From contig CAMOVV010000097.1 of the NCBI GenBank assembly GCA_946627685.1, positions 1 to 5,489 on the forward strand: DNA of 5,489 nt, in the 5' to 3' direction. Source of the DNA: an uncultured Bacteroidales bacterium. Its GTDB lineage: Bacteria > Bacteroidota > Bacteroidia > Bacteroidales > UBA932. A program made the translations under genes and the position numbers. The notes beneath the pieces are model-generated. The model worked only from the letters and a program-made list of their open reading frames with translations. It ran no database searches and was not told the origin of the DNA. This document shows positions 1-5,489 of the stretch, piece after piece. Positions within the stretch are counted from its first letter, which is position 1. Each line of letters starts with the position of its first letter.

Positions 1-51
1 AAGCCTGGTCAGCCTGGTGCACGCCGCCGCTTCCAGTTCAGCAAGCGTTAA
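1..51 (+). CDS. rpsI: 30S ribosomal protein S9, C-terminal end (partial, cut by window edge)
   Basis: Reading frame 1 gives KPGQPGARRRFQFSKR followed by TAA at 49-51. A basic, proline/glycine/arginine-rich end finishing in QFSKR is the hallmark of the S9 C-terminal tail, which in known ribosomes reaches into the decoding centre and touches the P-site tRNA. Only 16 residues are visible; the rest lies to the left of the window. Its position just before rpsB and tsf matches the rplM-rpsI-rpsB-tsf order common in Bacteroidota, which supports the call. The identification rests on the short motif plus context; no other family is a serious alternative. Confidence 0.9.
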   Translation, partial: KPGQPGARRRFQFSKR

Positions 52-274
52 TCGCAGCCTGACACTGATTTGCGCACCACAGTCCGGTCCGTTTAAATCC
101 GAAGGACCTTCAGGCGGATGGGAATCCGCGGAAGCTGCCTGAGATTGCCGGAACTGCGAAAAATTTCGGAGACCATCCAGCGGATGCTGCTCCGGAGTTG
201 ATGAAAAAATTCCCGCTGGCACAAGGCAAAAGCCTGCCGGGACAGTTTTTAAAACAGAAAAACAACAGAAAACA
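52..274 (+). promoter_or_regulatory. Structured rpsI-rpsB intergenic region / candidate rpsB leader
   Basis: This 223-base gap holds no credible gene. Reading by eye, it folds into successive stem-loops. GGTCC (86-90) pairs with GGACC (104-108). TTCAGGC (109-115) pairs with GCCTGAG (137-143) around a small GGAT/ATCC hairpin (116-119 with 124-127). CGGAG (167-171) pairs with CTCCG (190-194), enclosing CATCC/GGATG (174-178 with 182-186). A fourth stem at 211-242 is listed separately. The last 24 bases before the rpsB ATG are very A-rich with no Shine-Dalgarno, as is usual in Bacteroidota. I did not find a convincing Bacteroidota promoter (TTTG about 19 bases before TAnnTTTG). An S2-binding autoregulatory leader is plausible because S2 operons are autoregulated in other bacteria, but that is inference. 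Confidence 0.45.
211..250 (+). terminator. Terminator-like hairpin with T-tract just upstream of rpsB (possible attenuator)
   Basis: TCCC (211-214) pairs with GGGA (239-242), GGC (218-220) with GCC (236-238), and AGGC (224-227) with GCCT (232-235), closed by an AAAA loop. That makes an 11-pair stem with two 3-base bulges on the left arm. Three bases later comes TTTTT (246-250). The shape resembles an intrinsic terminator, but the stem is bulged, the T-tract is short and displaced, and rpsB starts only 24 bases downstream. It could therefore be a partial terminator for rpsI, an attenuator for rpsB-tsf, or a non-terminating leader stem. Confidence 0.4.
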
Positions 275-1129
275 ATGCCAAGAACAAATTTCCAGGAATT
301 ACTCGATGCAGGTGCTCACTTCGGACACCTTGCCCGCAAGTGGAATCCTAAGATGGCTCCTTATATCTTCGACCAGAAGAACGGAATCCACATCATCGAC
401 CTGCACAAGAGTATCGTAAAGATTGATGAGGCTGCCGAAATGATGAAGGAACTGGCCCGCAGCGGCCGCAAGATCCTCTTCGTGGCAACCAAGAAGCAGG
501 CTAAGGACATCGTCTCCGAGAAGGCGACCGCTGTCAATATGCCTAGCGTCACCGAACGTTGGCCGGGCGGTATGCTCACCAACTTCCCCACCATCCGCAA
601 AGCCGTCAAGAAGATGAACACCATCGACAAGATGAAAGAGGATGGAACCTTCGAGAAGCTCGCCAAGAGAGAGCGTCTCCAGGTGAACCGCCAGAGGGAA
701 AAACTCGAGAAGAACCTCGGCTCCATCAAGGACATGAGCCGTCTTCCTTCCGCCATTTTCGTGGTTGACGTACAGAAAGAGGCCAATGCCGTCAAGGAGG
801 CCAACCGTCTCAACATCCCGGTATTCGCAATGGTTGACACATGTTGCGATCCTACACCGATTGATTATGTGATACCGGCAAATGACGACGCCGTCGGCTC
901 CATCGAAGTCGTTGTGAACACCCTCTGCAAGGCTATCCAGGAAGGTCTGGAAGAGCGCAAGATGGAGAAGGACAAGGAAGGCGAAGAGACCGAGACCACC
1001 GAAAGGCAGCAGCCCGGCAAGAGGCTCCGTTCCCGTAGGGGCGCGAAGGCCGCCGAGGCCGACGCTCCCGTCGAGGAAGCTCCCGCAGCCGAGCCCGTGA
1101 AGGAAGAAGAAGCCCCCAAGGCAGAATAA
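275..1129 (+). CDS. rpsB: 30S ribosomal protein S2
   Basis: A 284-residue S2, a late-assembling protein of the small-subunit body that helps dock ribosomal protein S1. The family signature near the start, GAHFGH, is at residues 13-18. The RWPGGMLTNF block is at 95-104, the LPSAIFVVDV strand at 157-166, and IPVFAMVDT at 181-189. VIPANDDAVGSI at 199-210 closes the conserved core. The ATG at 275 places GAHFGH at the usual distance from the start. It is preceded by an A-rich stretch without a Shine-Dalgarno, normal for Bacteroidota. Beyond about residue 228 the protein carries a tail of roughly 55 residues, rich in Glu, Lys and Ala with a basic patch (KRLRSRRGAK, 249-258). This makes it longer than the 241-residue E. 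coli protein; such tails are frequent in this phylum. tsf follows after 20 bases, so the two are almost certainly one transcription unit. The identification is secure. Confidence 0.98.
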   Translation: MPRTNFQELLDAGAHFGHLARKWNPKMAPYIFDQKNGIHIIDLHKSIVKIDEAAEMMKELARSGRKILFVATKKQAKDIVSEKATAVNMPSVTERWPGGMLTNFPTIRKAVKKMNTIDKMKEDGTFEKLAKRERLQVNRQREKLEKNLGSIKDMSRLPSAIFVVDVQKEANAVKEANRLNIPVFAMVDTCCDPTPIDYVIPANDDAVGSIEVVVNTLCKAIQEGLEERKMEKDKEGEETETTERQQPGKRLRSRRGAKAAEADAPVEEAPAAEPVKEEEAPKAE

Positions 1130-1149
1130 CCCTTTAAAAAAATCACGCC

Positions 1150-1986
1150 ATGCAAATCACAGCATCAGATGTAATGAAACTGCGCAAGATGACCAGCGCA
1201 GGAATGATGGACTGCAAGAACGCCCTCATCGAGGCTGAAGGTGACTTCGAGAAAGCCGTTGACATCATCCGTGAGAAGGGCAAGCTCGTAGCCGCCAAGA
1301 GGGCCGACAGGGCCACCACCGAAGGCGCCGTCGTAGTGAGGATCAATGGTGACAAGGCTGTCATCGTCTGCCTCGGCTGCGAGACCGACTTCGTGTCCGC
1401 CACCCCTGAGTTCAAGGCTCTTGCAAATGAAATCGCCGACGCGGCTATCGCCGGGTATCCTGCCGACCTTGAGGCTCTCAAGGCTGCCAAGTGCTCCAAT
1501 GGCCACACCGTTGAGGAAGAGATTTCCGCCCAGACCGGCAAGACCGGCGAGAAGCACGACCTCGCTTACTACGCTTCCCTTGAGGCTCCCTGTATCGCCA
1601 GCTATGTTCACTTCAACAACAAGCTCGGCGCCATCGTGGCTTTCAATAAGGAAGTTCCCGCCGAACTCGGAAGGGGCATCGCCATGCAGGTTACTTCCAT
1701 GAATCCCGTCTCCGTTTCCGAGGCTGACTGCCCCAAGGAAATCGTCGAGAAGGAGCTTGAGATGTACAAGCAGCAGATGTCCGAGGATCCGAAGATGGCC
1801 GGCAAGCCTGCCGCCATGCTCGAAGGCATCGCAAAGGGCAAGCTCAGCAAGTTCTTCAAAGAGGCCACCCTCGAGGATCAGGACTTTGTACAGGCTGACG
1901 GCAAGATGACCGTCAAGGAGTACATCGCTTCCGTTGACAAAGAGGCCAAGGTTGTCGCTTTCAAGCGCTTCTCCCTCACCGACTAA
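1150..1986 (+). CDS. tsf: Elongation factor Ts (EF-Tu nucleotide exchange factor)
   Basis: A 278-residue EF-Ts, the cytoplasmic factor that releases GDP from EF-Tu so it can be recharged with GTP during translation. The N-terminal UBA-like domain is at residues 1-50 (VMKLRKMTSAGMMDCKNAL at 8-26, then GDFEKAVDIIREKG at 31-44). It is followed by CETDFVSATPEF (77-88), whose TDFV motif (79-82) inserts into EF-Tu in known structures. The second core subdomain has YVHFNNKLGAIV (152-163) and IAMQVTSMNP (177-186). A helical region with KELEMYKQQ (201-209) leads to LEGIAKGKLSKFFKEATLED (224-243). The end, TVKEYIASV, is typical. All domains are complete and no frame is broken. The start is the only ATG that supplies a full UBA-like domain. 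It lies 20 bases after the rpsB stop behind an A-rich spacer with no Shine-Dalgarno. A strong stem-loop follows the stop, so tsf is probably the last gene of the operon. Confidence 0.98.
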   Translation: MQITASDVMKLRKMTSAGMMDCKNALIEAEGDFEKAVDIIREKGKLVAAKRADRATTEGAVVVRINGDKAVIVCLGCETDFVSATPEFKALANEIADAAIAGYPADLEALKAAKCSNGHTVEEEISAQTGKTGEKHDLAYYASLEAPCIASYVHFNNKLGAIVAFNKEVPAELGRGIAMQVTSMNPVSVSEADCPKEIVEKELEMYKQQMSEDPKMAGKPAAMLEGIAKGKLSKFFKEATLEDQDFVQADGKMTVKEYIASVDKEAKVVAFKRFSLTD

Positions 1987-2008
1987 TCCTTGTCGGAACA
2001 TAAGATGA

Positions 2009-2039
2009 AAGAGGCGGGTCCGTCAGGGGCCCGCCTCTT
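2009..2039. terminator. Bidirectional intrinsic terminator between convergent tsf and asd
   Basis: AAGAGGCGGG (2009-2018) is a perfect 10-base inverted repeat of CCCGCCTCTT (2030-2039). Three further pairs (TCC 2019-2021 with GGG 2027-2029, one being a G-T wobble) leave a 5-base loop. The GC-rich stem lies 22 bases after the tsf stop and is followed by a moderately T-rich stretch (TTGTCATT). Read on the minus strand it begins 24 bases after the asd stop and is followed by TTTCATCTTA. This is the expected shape and place for a shared terminator of two convergent operons. The T-tracts are imperfect on both sides, so efficiency is uncertain. Confidence 0.82.
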
Positions 2040-2066
2040 GTCATTCTGAGGCCGGCGAAGAATCTA
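2040..2066. repeat. Candidate dispersed intergenic repeat (CATTCTGAG ... CGAAGAATCT type)
   Basis: The 27 bases from 2040 contain GTCATTCTGAG, a GCCGGC palindrome (2051-2056) and CGAAGAATCT, with ATTCT (2043-2047) complementary to AGAAT (2059-2063). From general knowledge, short elements of the form TCATTCTGAG-(GC-rich)-CGAAGAATCT occur in many copies near gene ends in a range of bacterial genomes. Only one copy is visible here, so repetition cannot be shown within this window. The element runs into the asd stop codon (2064-2066). It abuts the terminator and may act together with it. Confidence 0.45.
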
Positions 2067-3068
2067 CGCCGGAAGGAATCCCTTCGCAAGAAGGGTCTCG
2101 GCAATCTGGATGGCGTTAGTCGCGGCTCCCTTGCGGATATTGTCGCTGACGCACCAGAAGTTGAGGCCGTATTTGACGGAGGGGTCCCTGCGGAGCCTTC
2201 CCACGAAGACGTCGTCTTTGCCGAGGGAGTACAGGGGCATGGGATAGACGTTGGAGGCGGGGTCGTCCTGGATGGTGACTCCCGGGGTGTTTTCCCAGAG
2301 TTCGCGGATTTCATTGAGGGTGAAATCTTTTTCAAGCTCGAGGTTCACCGACTCCGAATGGCCGCCGAGCACGGGAACGCGGGCCGTGGTGGGGGATACT
2401 CCTATGGAATTGTCTCCCAGAATCTTATGGGTCTCGTTCACCATCTTCATCTCCTCTTTGGTGTAGCCGTTCTCAAGGAAAACGTCAATGTGGGGGATAA
2501 TGTTCTCATCGATGGGATGGGGGAATTTGGCGGGATATTCGCCCCACTTCTTGCCGTCCCTCTCCTCATTCATCTGGAAGACAGCCCTGTTGCCGGCTCC
2601 GGTGACGCTCTGGTAGGTGGAGACCACGATTCTCTTTATGCCGTATTTGCGGTGGATGGGAGCGATGGGGAGAATCATCTGGATTGTGGAACAGTTGGGA
2701 TTGGCTATGATATAGTCGTCAGCCGTGAGGACGTCGCCGTTCACTTCGGGCACGACGAGTTTCTTGCTCGGGTCCATCCTCCAGTAGGAGGAATTGTCAA
2801 CCACGCGGCAGCCTGCGGCCGCGAATTTGGGAGCGAGTTCCTTGGACGCATCGCCTCCTGCGGAGAAAACGGCCAGGTCTGGTTTGCGGGAGATGGCCTC
2901 GTCGGCGCTCACTACCGTATATTCCTTGCCTCCGAAAGTGACTTTTTTCCCGACGGACCTCTCCGATGCCACGGGGATAAATTCGGTGACGGGGAAATGC
3001 CTTTCTTCCAGCACTTCCATCATTCTTGTGCCCACCAGTCCGGTGACGCCTACTACTGCTACTTTCAT
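2064..3068 (-). CDS. asd: Aspartate-semialdehyde dehydrogenase
   Basis: A 334-residue enzyme that reduces beta-aspartyl phosphate to aspartate semialdehyde with NADPH, the branch point towards lysine/diaminopimelate and towards homoserine. The N-terminal dinucleotide-binding loop is VGVTGLVGTRM (residues 6-16). DNSSYWRMDP (91-100) is the family's phosphate/substrate-binding block. The catalytic cysteine is C126 in NPNCST (123-128). STYQSVTGAG (150-159) follows, and R230 and H237 in ARVPVLGGHSES (229-240) supply the substrate-binding arginine and the acid/base histidine. The length is normal for the compact bacterial type. The ATG at 3068 gives the expected start, MKVAVVGVTG. Upstream is thrA on the same strand, only 25 bases away, in an AT-rich spacer without a Shine-Dalgarno, so the two are likely co-transcribed. 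The TAG stop lies within a repeat-like element and a terminator stem follows. The enzyme uses the product of the kinase half of ThrA and supplies the substrate of its dehydrogenase half. Confidence 0.97.
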   Translation of the reverse strand: MKVAVVGVTGLVGTRMMEVLEERHFPVTEFIPVASERSVGKKVTFGGKEYTVVSADEAISRKPDLAVFSAGGDASKELAPKFAAAGCRVVDNSSYWRMDPSKKLVVPEVNGDVLTADDYIIANPNCSTIQMILPIAPIHRKYGIKRIVVSTYQSVTGAGNRAVFQMNEERDGKKWGEYPAKFPHPIDENIIPHIDVFLENGYTKEEMKMVNETHKILGDNSIGVSPTTARVPVLGGHSESVNLELEKDFTLNEIRELWENTPGVTIQDDPASNVYPMPLYSLGKDDVFVGRLRRDPSVKYGLNFWCVSDNIRKGAATNAIQIAETLLAKGFLPA

Positions 3069-3093
3069 GTTCTTATAATGTTGTTAAGTTCTG

Positions 3094-5489
3094 TTATATC
3101 AAAATATCGTTCAGGACCCCGGAGGCTGTCTGGTACGCTCCGGCGCCGGCGCCCTGGATCACGAGCGGGGAAGGGTAGAACTCCGTTGTGATGATGGCGC
3201 AGTTGTCCGTGCCGGTGAGGTTGTAAAGAGGGTTGTCGGGACCGACTTCCCGAAGTCCCATCTCGGCAATCCATTCTCCGTCGGCTCCTTTGTAGAGGGA
3301 GGCTATGAACCTCTGCCTCAGTCCCTTGTCCGCCGCGGCCTTGAAGGAAGCCGCGAACCGGGGCTCCGCTTCCGCCAGTTTCTCGAAGAACTCGGGCACT
3401 TTGCCCTTGAAGAACTCGTCCCCGAGGGCGGGGGTGATTTTAACATCGGCCTCGTCCAGGGGCACGCCCGCCTCCCTTGAAAGGATGAGGAGCTTTCGGA
3501 GGACATCCCTGCCGCTGAGGTCCAGCCTCGGGTCCGGCTCGGAGTACCCCTTCTCCTTCGCGGCGAGCACGACGTCGGCGAAGGTGCGTCCGTCGGTGCC
3601 GCCCTGATAGGATGAGAAGATGTAATTCATTGTTCCTGAAAGGACTGCATCCACCCTGACGATGGCATCGCCGCTGTTGACGCTGCGGGAGATGGACTCG
3701 AGGATGGGAAGGGCCGCCCCCACCGTGGTCTCGTATTTCAGCGACACTCCGTTCTCCACGGCCGCGGTTTTGAGGGCCTTGTACTGGGAGTAGGGAGCGG
3801 CGAAGGTGATTTTGTTGCTGGCCACGACGGAATACCCTTTCTCGAAGAGATTCAGGTATTTATAGGAAATGTCGGAGGAGCCGGTGCAGTCCACGAAGAC
3901 GGAGTTCTGGAGACTCGTCCGGGCAAGGGCCTCGAAGAAGGCCTCGTCGGCGGCCGACTGTCCGGCCGCAAGCCGTTCTTCTATGTCCCCGAGGGGAATC
4001 CCCTCCCTGTCGAGAATGAATTTCCTGCTGTTGGAGAGTCCTGCCACATGTATCCTCTTGCCGGTCCTTTGGGCGATTTCGTCCCTCTTGCGGGCGAGGA
4101 TGTCGATAAGGGCCTTGCCCACGGTGCCGTAGCCGGCGATGAAGAGGTTGATGTCCTTGTAGGGGGATTTTTCGAAAAACTCTGCGTGGATAATTTTGAT
4201 GGCCGGCCGGGCGTCGTCGGAAGAGACGATGACGGAGATGTTCCTTTCGGAAGAGCCCTGGGCTACGGCCCTGACCCCTATGCTCCTGTCTCCCAGGGCC
4301 GCCAGCATCCTTCCCATCGTGCCTCTCTGGTTGAAGATGTCGTCGCCGACAAGGCAGACGATGGAATAGCCGGTCTCCACCTTGAGAGGGTTGAGCTTGC
4401 CGAGGGAAATCTCGTAGGCGAAGCATTTGTCCGCCGCCTCGCGGGCCTTTTCGGCATCCTTTTCAGCCACGGCCACGCACATGGTGTTCACGGAGGAGGC
4501 CTGGGTGATGAGGATGATGCTTATGTCGTTCTCGCTGAGGGTCTGGAAGAGCCTGTAGGAGAATCCCGGAACTCCGACCATGCCGCTACCTTCGAGGGAG
4601 AGGAGGGCGATTTTGTCGGAATTGGAGATGCCGATAATTTTGCTGCGGTTCTTTCCCCTGGGGGGATTCTGCTCGATGACTGTGCCGGGACCGTCGGGGT
4701 CGAAGGTGCATTTGACAAGGATGGGTATCCTTTCGGCCACGACGGGCTGGATGGTGGGAGGGAAAATCACCTTGGCGCCGAAGTGGGAGAGTTCCAGGGC
4801 GGCGCGGTAGGAAATGTGCTCAATCAGAGAAGCTTCGGGGACGATTTTAGGGTCGGCCGTCATCATGCCGGGAACGTCTTTCCAGGTCTCCAGGCTGCGG
4901 GCCTTGCTGCCGACTGCGAAAAGGGAGGCGGAATAGTCGCTGCCGCCCCTTCCGAGGGTGACCATCCTGCCTTTTTCGTCGGAGGCTATGAAGCCGGGGG
5001 CGACGAAGAGGGAGGTGATGGGGTTGTTCTCCACCATGGAGGCGATGTTGGCGTAGGTGATTTCGGTGTCCACCACGTTGTGGGGGCCGTCGGAGCGGGT
5101 GCTGATGATATCCCTGGAGTCAACCCATTTGGTCGGTATTCCCTTGGAGGCCATTTTGGTGGCGAGAATCCTGCTGGAAAGAAGCTCTCCGCAGCCCTGG
5201 ATGGCGTCCAGGCTGGTGGGGGAGAGTTCTCCGAGAAGATACACTCCCTGGACTATGCCCCTAACGGAGTCCATCACCTCGTCGCAGGCTTCCAGGGATT
5301 CCTCGTGCTTCTCGATGGGGAGAAGTTCGCGGATAATCTCGTGGTGCATCGCCTGGATGCCGGAGAGGATATCGGAGTAGGTCGCATCGTGGTCGGCAGC
5401 CTTGGTGCCGGCTTCGATGAGGAGGTCGGTGCAGTCGCCGACGGCGGAAGCCACCACTATGGTGCGGTCGCGCTCTACGGCTTTTGCGA
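3094..5489 (-). CDS. thrA: Bifunctional aspartokinase / homoserine dehydrogenase (5' end outside window)
   Basis: The frame is open to the window edge, giving 797 visible residues. A GTG at 5457 is an internal valine (..DRTIVVASAV), not the start; roughly 20-25 residues including the KFGG motif should lie beyond 5489, for a total near the 820 of E. coli ThrA. Counting from that valine, the kinase domain shows DSRDII (113-118), TLGRGGSDY (167-175) and MTADPKIVPEA (199-209). Two ACT domains (about 283-350 and 360-430) carry LITQASS (316-322) and AVAQGSSERN (397-406), the glutamine sites tied to threonine binding in homologues. The homoserine dehydrogenase half follows, with the NAD(P) loop AGYGTVGKA (441-449), SNK (547-549), LSGTMNYIF (606-614), GYSEPDPRLDLSGRD (637-651) and catalytic K655, ending in GAGAGAYQTASGVLNDIL. 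It phosphorylates aspartate and reduces aspartate semialdehyde to homoserine. No frameshift is seen, and asd follows directly. Confidence 0.96.
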   Translation of the reverse strand, partial: AKAVERDRTIVVASAVGDCTDLLIEAGTKAADHDATYSDILSGIQAMHHEIIRELLPIEKHEESLEACDEVMDSVRGIVQGVYLLGELSPTSLDAIQGCGELLSSRILATKMASKGIPTKWVDSRDIISTRSDGPHNVVDTEITYANIASMVENNPITSLFVAPGFIASDEKGRMVTLGRGGSDYSASLFAVGSKARSLETWKDVPGMMTADPKIVPEASLIEHISYRAALELSHFGAKVIFPPTIQPVVAERIPILVKCTFDPDGPGTVIEQNPPRGKNRSKIIGISNSDKIALLSLEGSGMVGVPGFSYRLFQTLSENDISIILITQASSVNTMCVAVAEKDAEKAREAADKCFAYEISLGKLNPLKVETGYSIVCLVGDDIFNQRGTMGRMLAALGDRSIGVRAVAQGSSERNISVIVSSDDARPAIKIIHAEFFEKSPYKDINLFIAGYGTVGKALIDILARKRDEIAQRTGKRIHVAGLSNSRKFILDREGIPLGDIEERLAAGQSAADEAFFEALARTSLQNSVFVDCTGSSDISYKYLNLFEKGYSVVASNKITFAAPYSQYKALKTAAVENGVSLKYETTVGAALPILESISRSVNSGDAIVRVDAVLSGTMNYIFSSYQGGTDGRTFADVVLAAKEKGYSEPDPRLDLSGRDVLRKLLILSREAGVPLDEADVKITPALGDEFFKGKVPEFFEKLAEAEPRFAASFKAAADKGLRQRFIASLYKGADGEWIAEMGLREVGPDNPLYNLTGTDNCAIITTEFYPSPLVIQGAGAGAYQTASGVLNDILI

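Noticed and set aside
69..98. TTTG at 69-72 as a Bacteroidota -33 promoter element for rpsB
   Set aside because: At the required spacing the downstream sequence (GTTTAAAT) does not match TAnnTTTG, so no promoter is called.
198..419. 73-residue plus-strand frame starting in the rpsB leader and overlapping the rpsB start
   Set aside because: More than half of it lies out of frame inside rpsB, whose start is fixed by the GAHFGH motif. The leader part is A-rich and structured, and no leader-peptide signature is seen.
1130..1149. Possible regulatory site between rpsB and tsf
   Set aside because: The 20-base spacer is just an A-rich translation-start region without stem or promoter; it is unremarkable for co-transcribed genes.
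1165..2001. 278-residue open frame antisense to nearly all of tsf
   Set aside because: It mirrors tsf almost exactly, as expected when biased codon use removes antisense stops. Its translation is rich in Gly, Leu and Val with no recognisable family, whereas tsf is unmistakable.
2358..3191. 277-residue plus-strand open frame over asd and the thrA 3' end
   Set aside because: It is antisense to clear asd coding sequence and crosses the asd-thrA gap. Its composition is that of a shadow frame and no motif is recognisable.
3860..4426. 188-residue minus-strand frame inside thrA
   Set aside because: It is a shifted frame within ThrA, rich in Arg, Gly, His and Pro, which is typical of out-of-frame reading of GC-rich coding DNA.
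5455..5457. GTG as the start codon of thrA
   Set aside because: The frame stays open upstream to the window edge (AKAVERDRTI precedes it). The conserved aspartokinase N-terminus with KFGG has not yet been reached, so this codon is an internal valine.

Overview
The window looks like ordinary chromosomal DNA of a member of the Bacteroidota, probably a fairly GC-rich gut or rumen-type member of the Bacteroidales. This rests on the gene order rpsI-rpsB-tsf, A-rich translation starts without Shine-Dalgarno sequences, the long acidic tail on ribosomal protein S2, and a fused aspartokinase/homoserine dehydrogenase of Bacteroidota/enterobacterial ThrA type. Genus-level placement is not possible from sequence reading alone. 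All five protein genes belong to well-known families. I found no mobile element, CRISPR array, tRNA, rRNA or undescribed defence-type system.

Layout, plus strand: 1-51 is the 3' end of rpsI (ribosomal protein S9). Positions 52-274 are a 223-base gap with several predicted stem-loops, the last being terminator-like and directly in front of rpsB. Then come rpsB (S2, 275-1129) and tsf (elongation factor Ts, 1150-1986), 20 bases apart and surely co-transcribed. Positions 1987-2063 hold a strong stem-loop that can terminate transcription from both sides, followed by a short element resembling a dispersed intergenic repeat that runs into the asd stop codon.

Layout, minus strand: thrA (bifunctional aspartokinase/homoserine dehydrogenase) enters from the right edge, lacking its N-terminus, and ends at 3094. 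It is followed after 25 bases by asd (aspartate-semialdehyde dehydrogenase, 3068-2064), which converges on tsf. Together thrA and asd encode the three steps from aspartate to homoserine: kinase, semialdehyde dehydrogenase, then homoserine dehydrogenase. These feed lysine/diaminopimelate, methionine and threonine synthesis. The ThrA regulatory region keeps both glutamine positions associated with threonine feedback control.

The parts most worth a second look are the structured rpsI-rpsB leader, which could be an S2 autoregulatory or attenuator element, and the repeat-like sequence at the asd 3' end.
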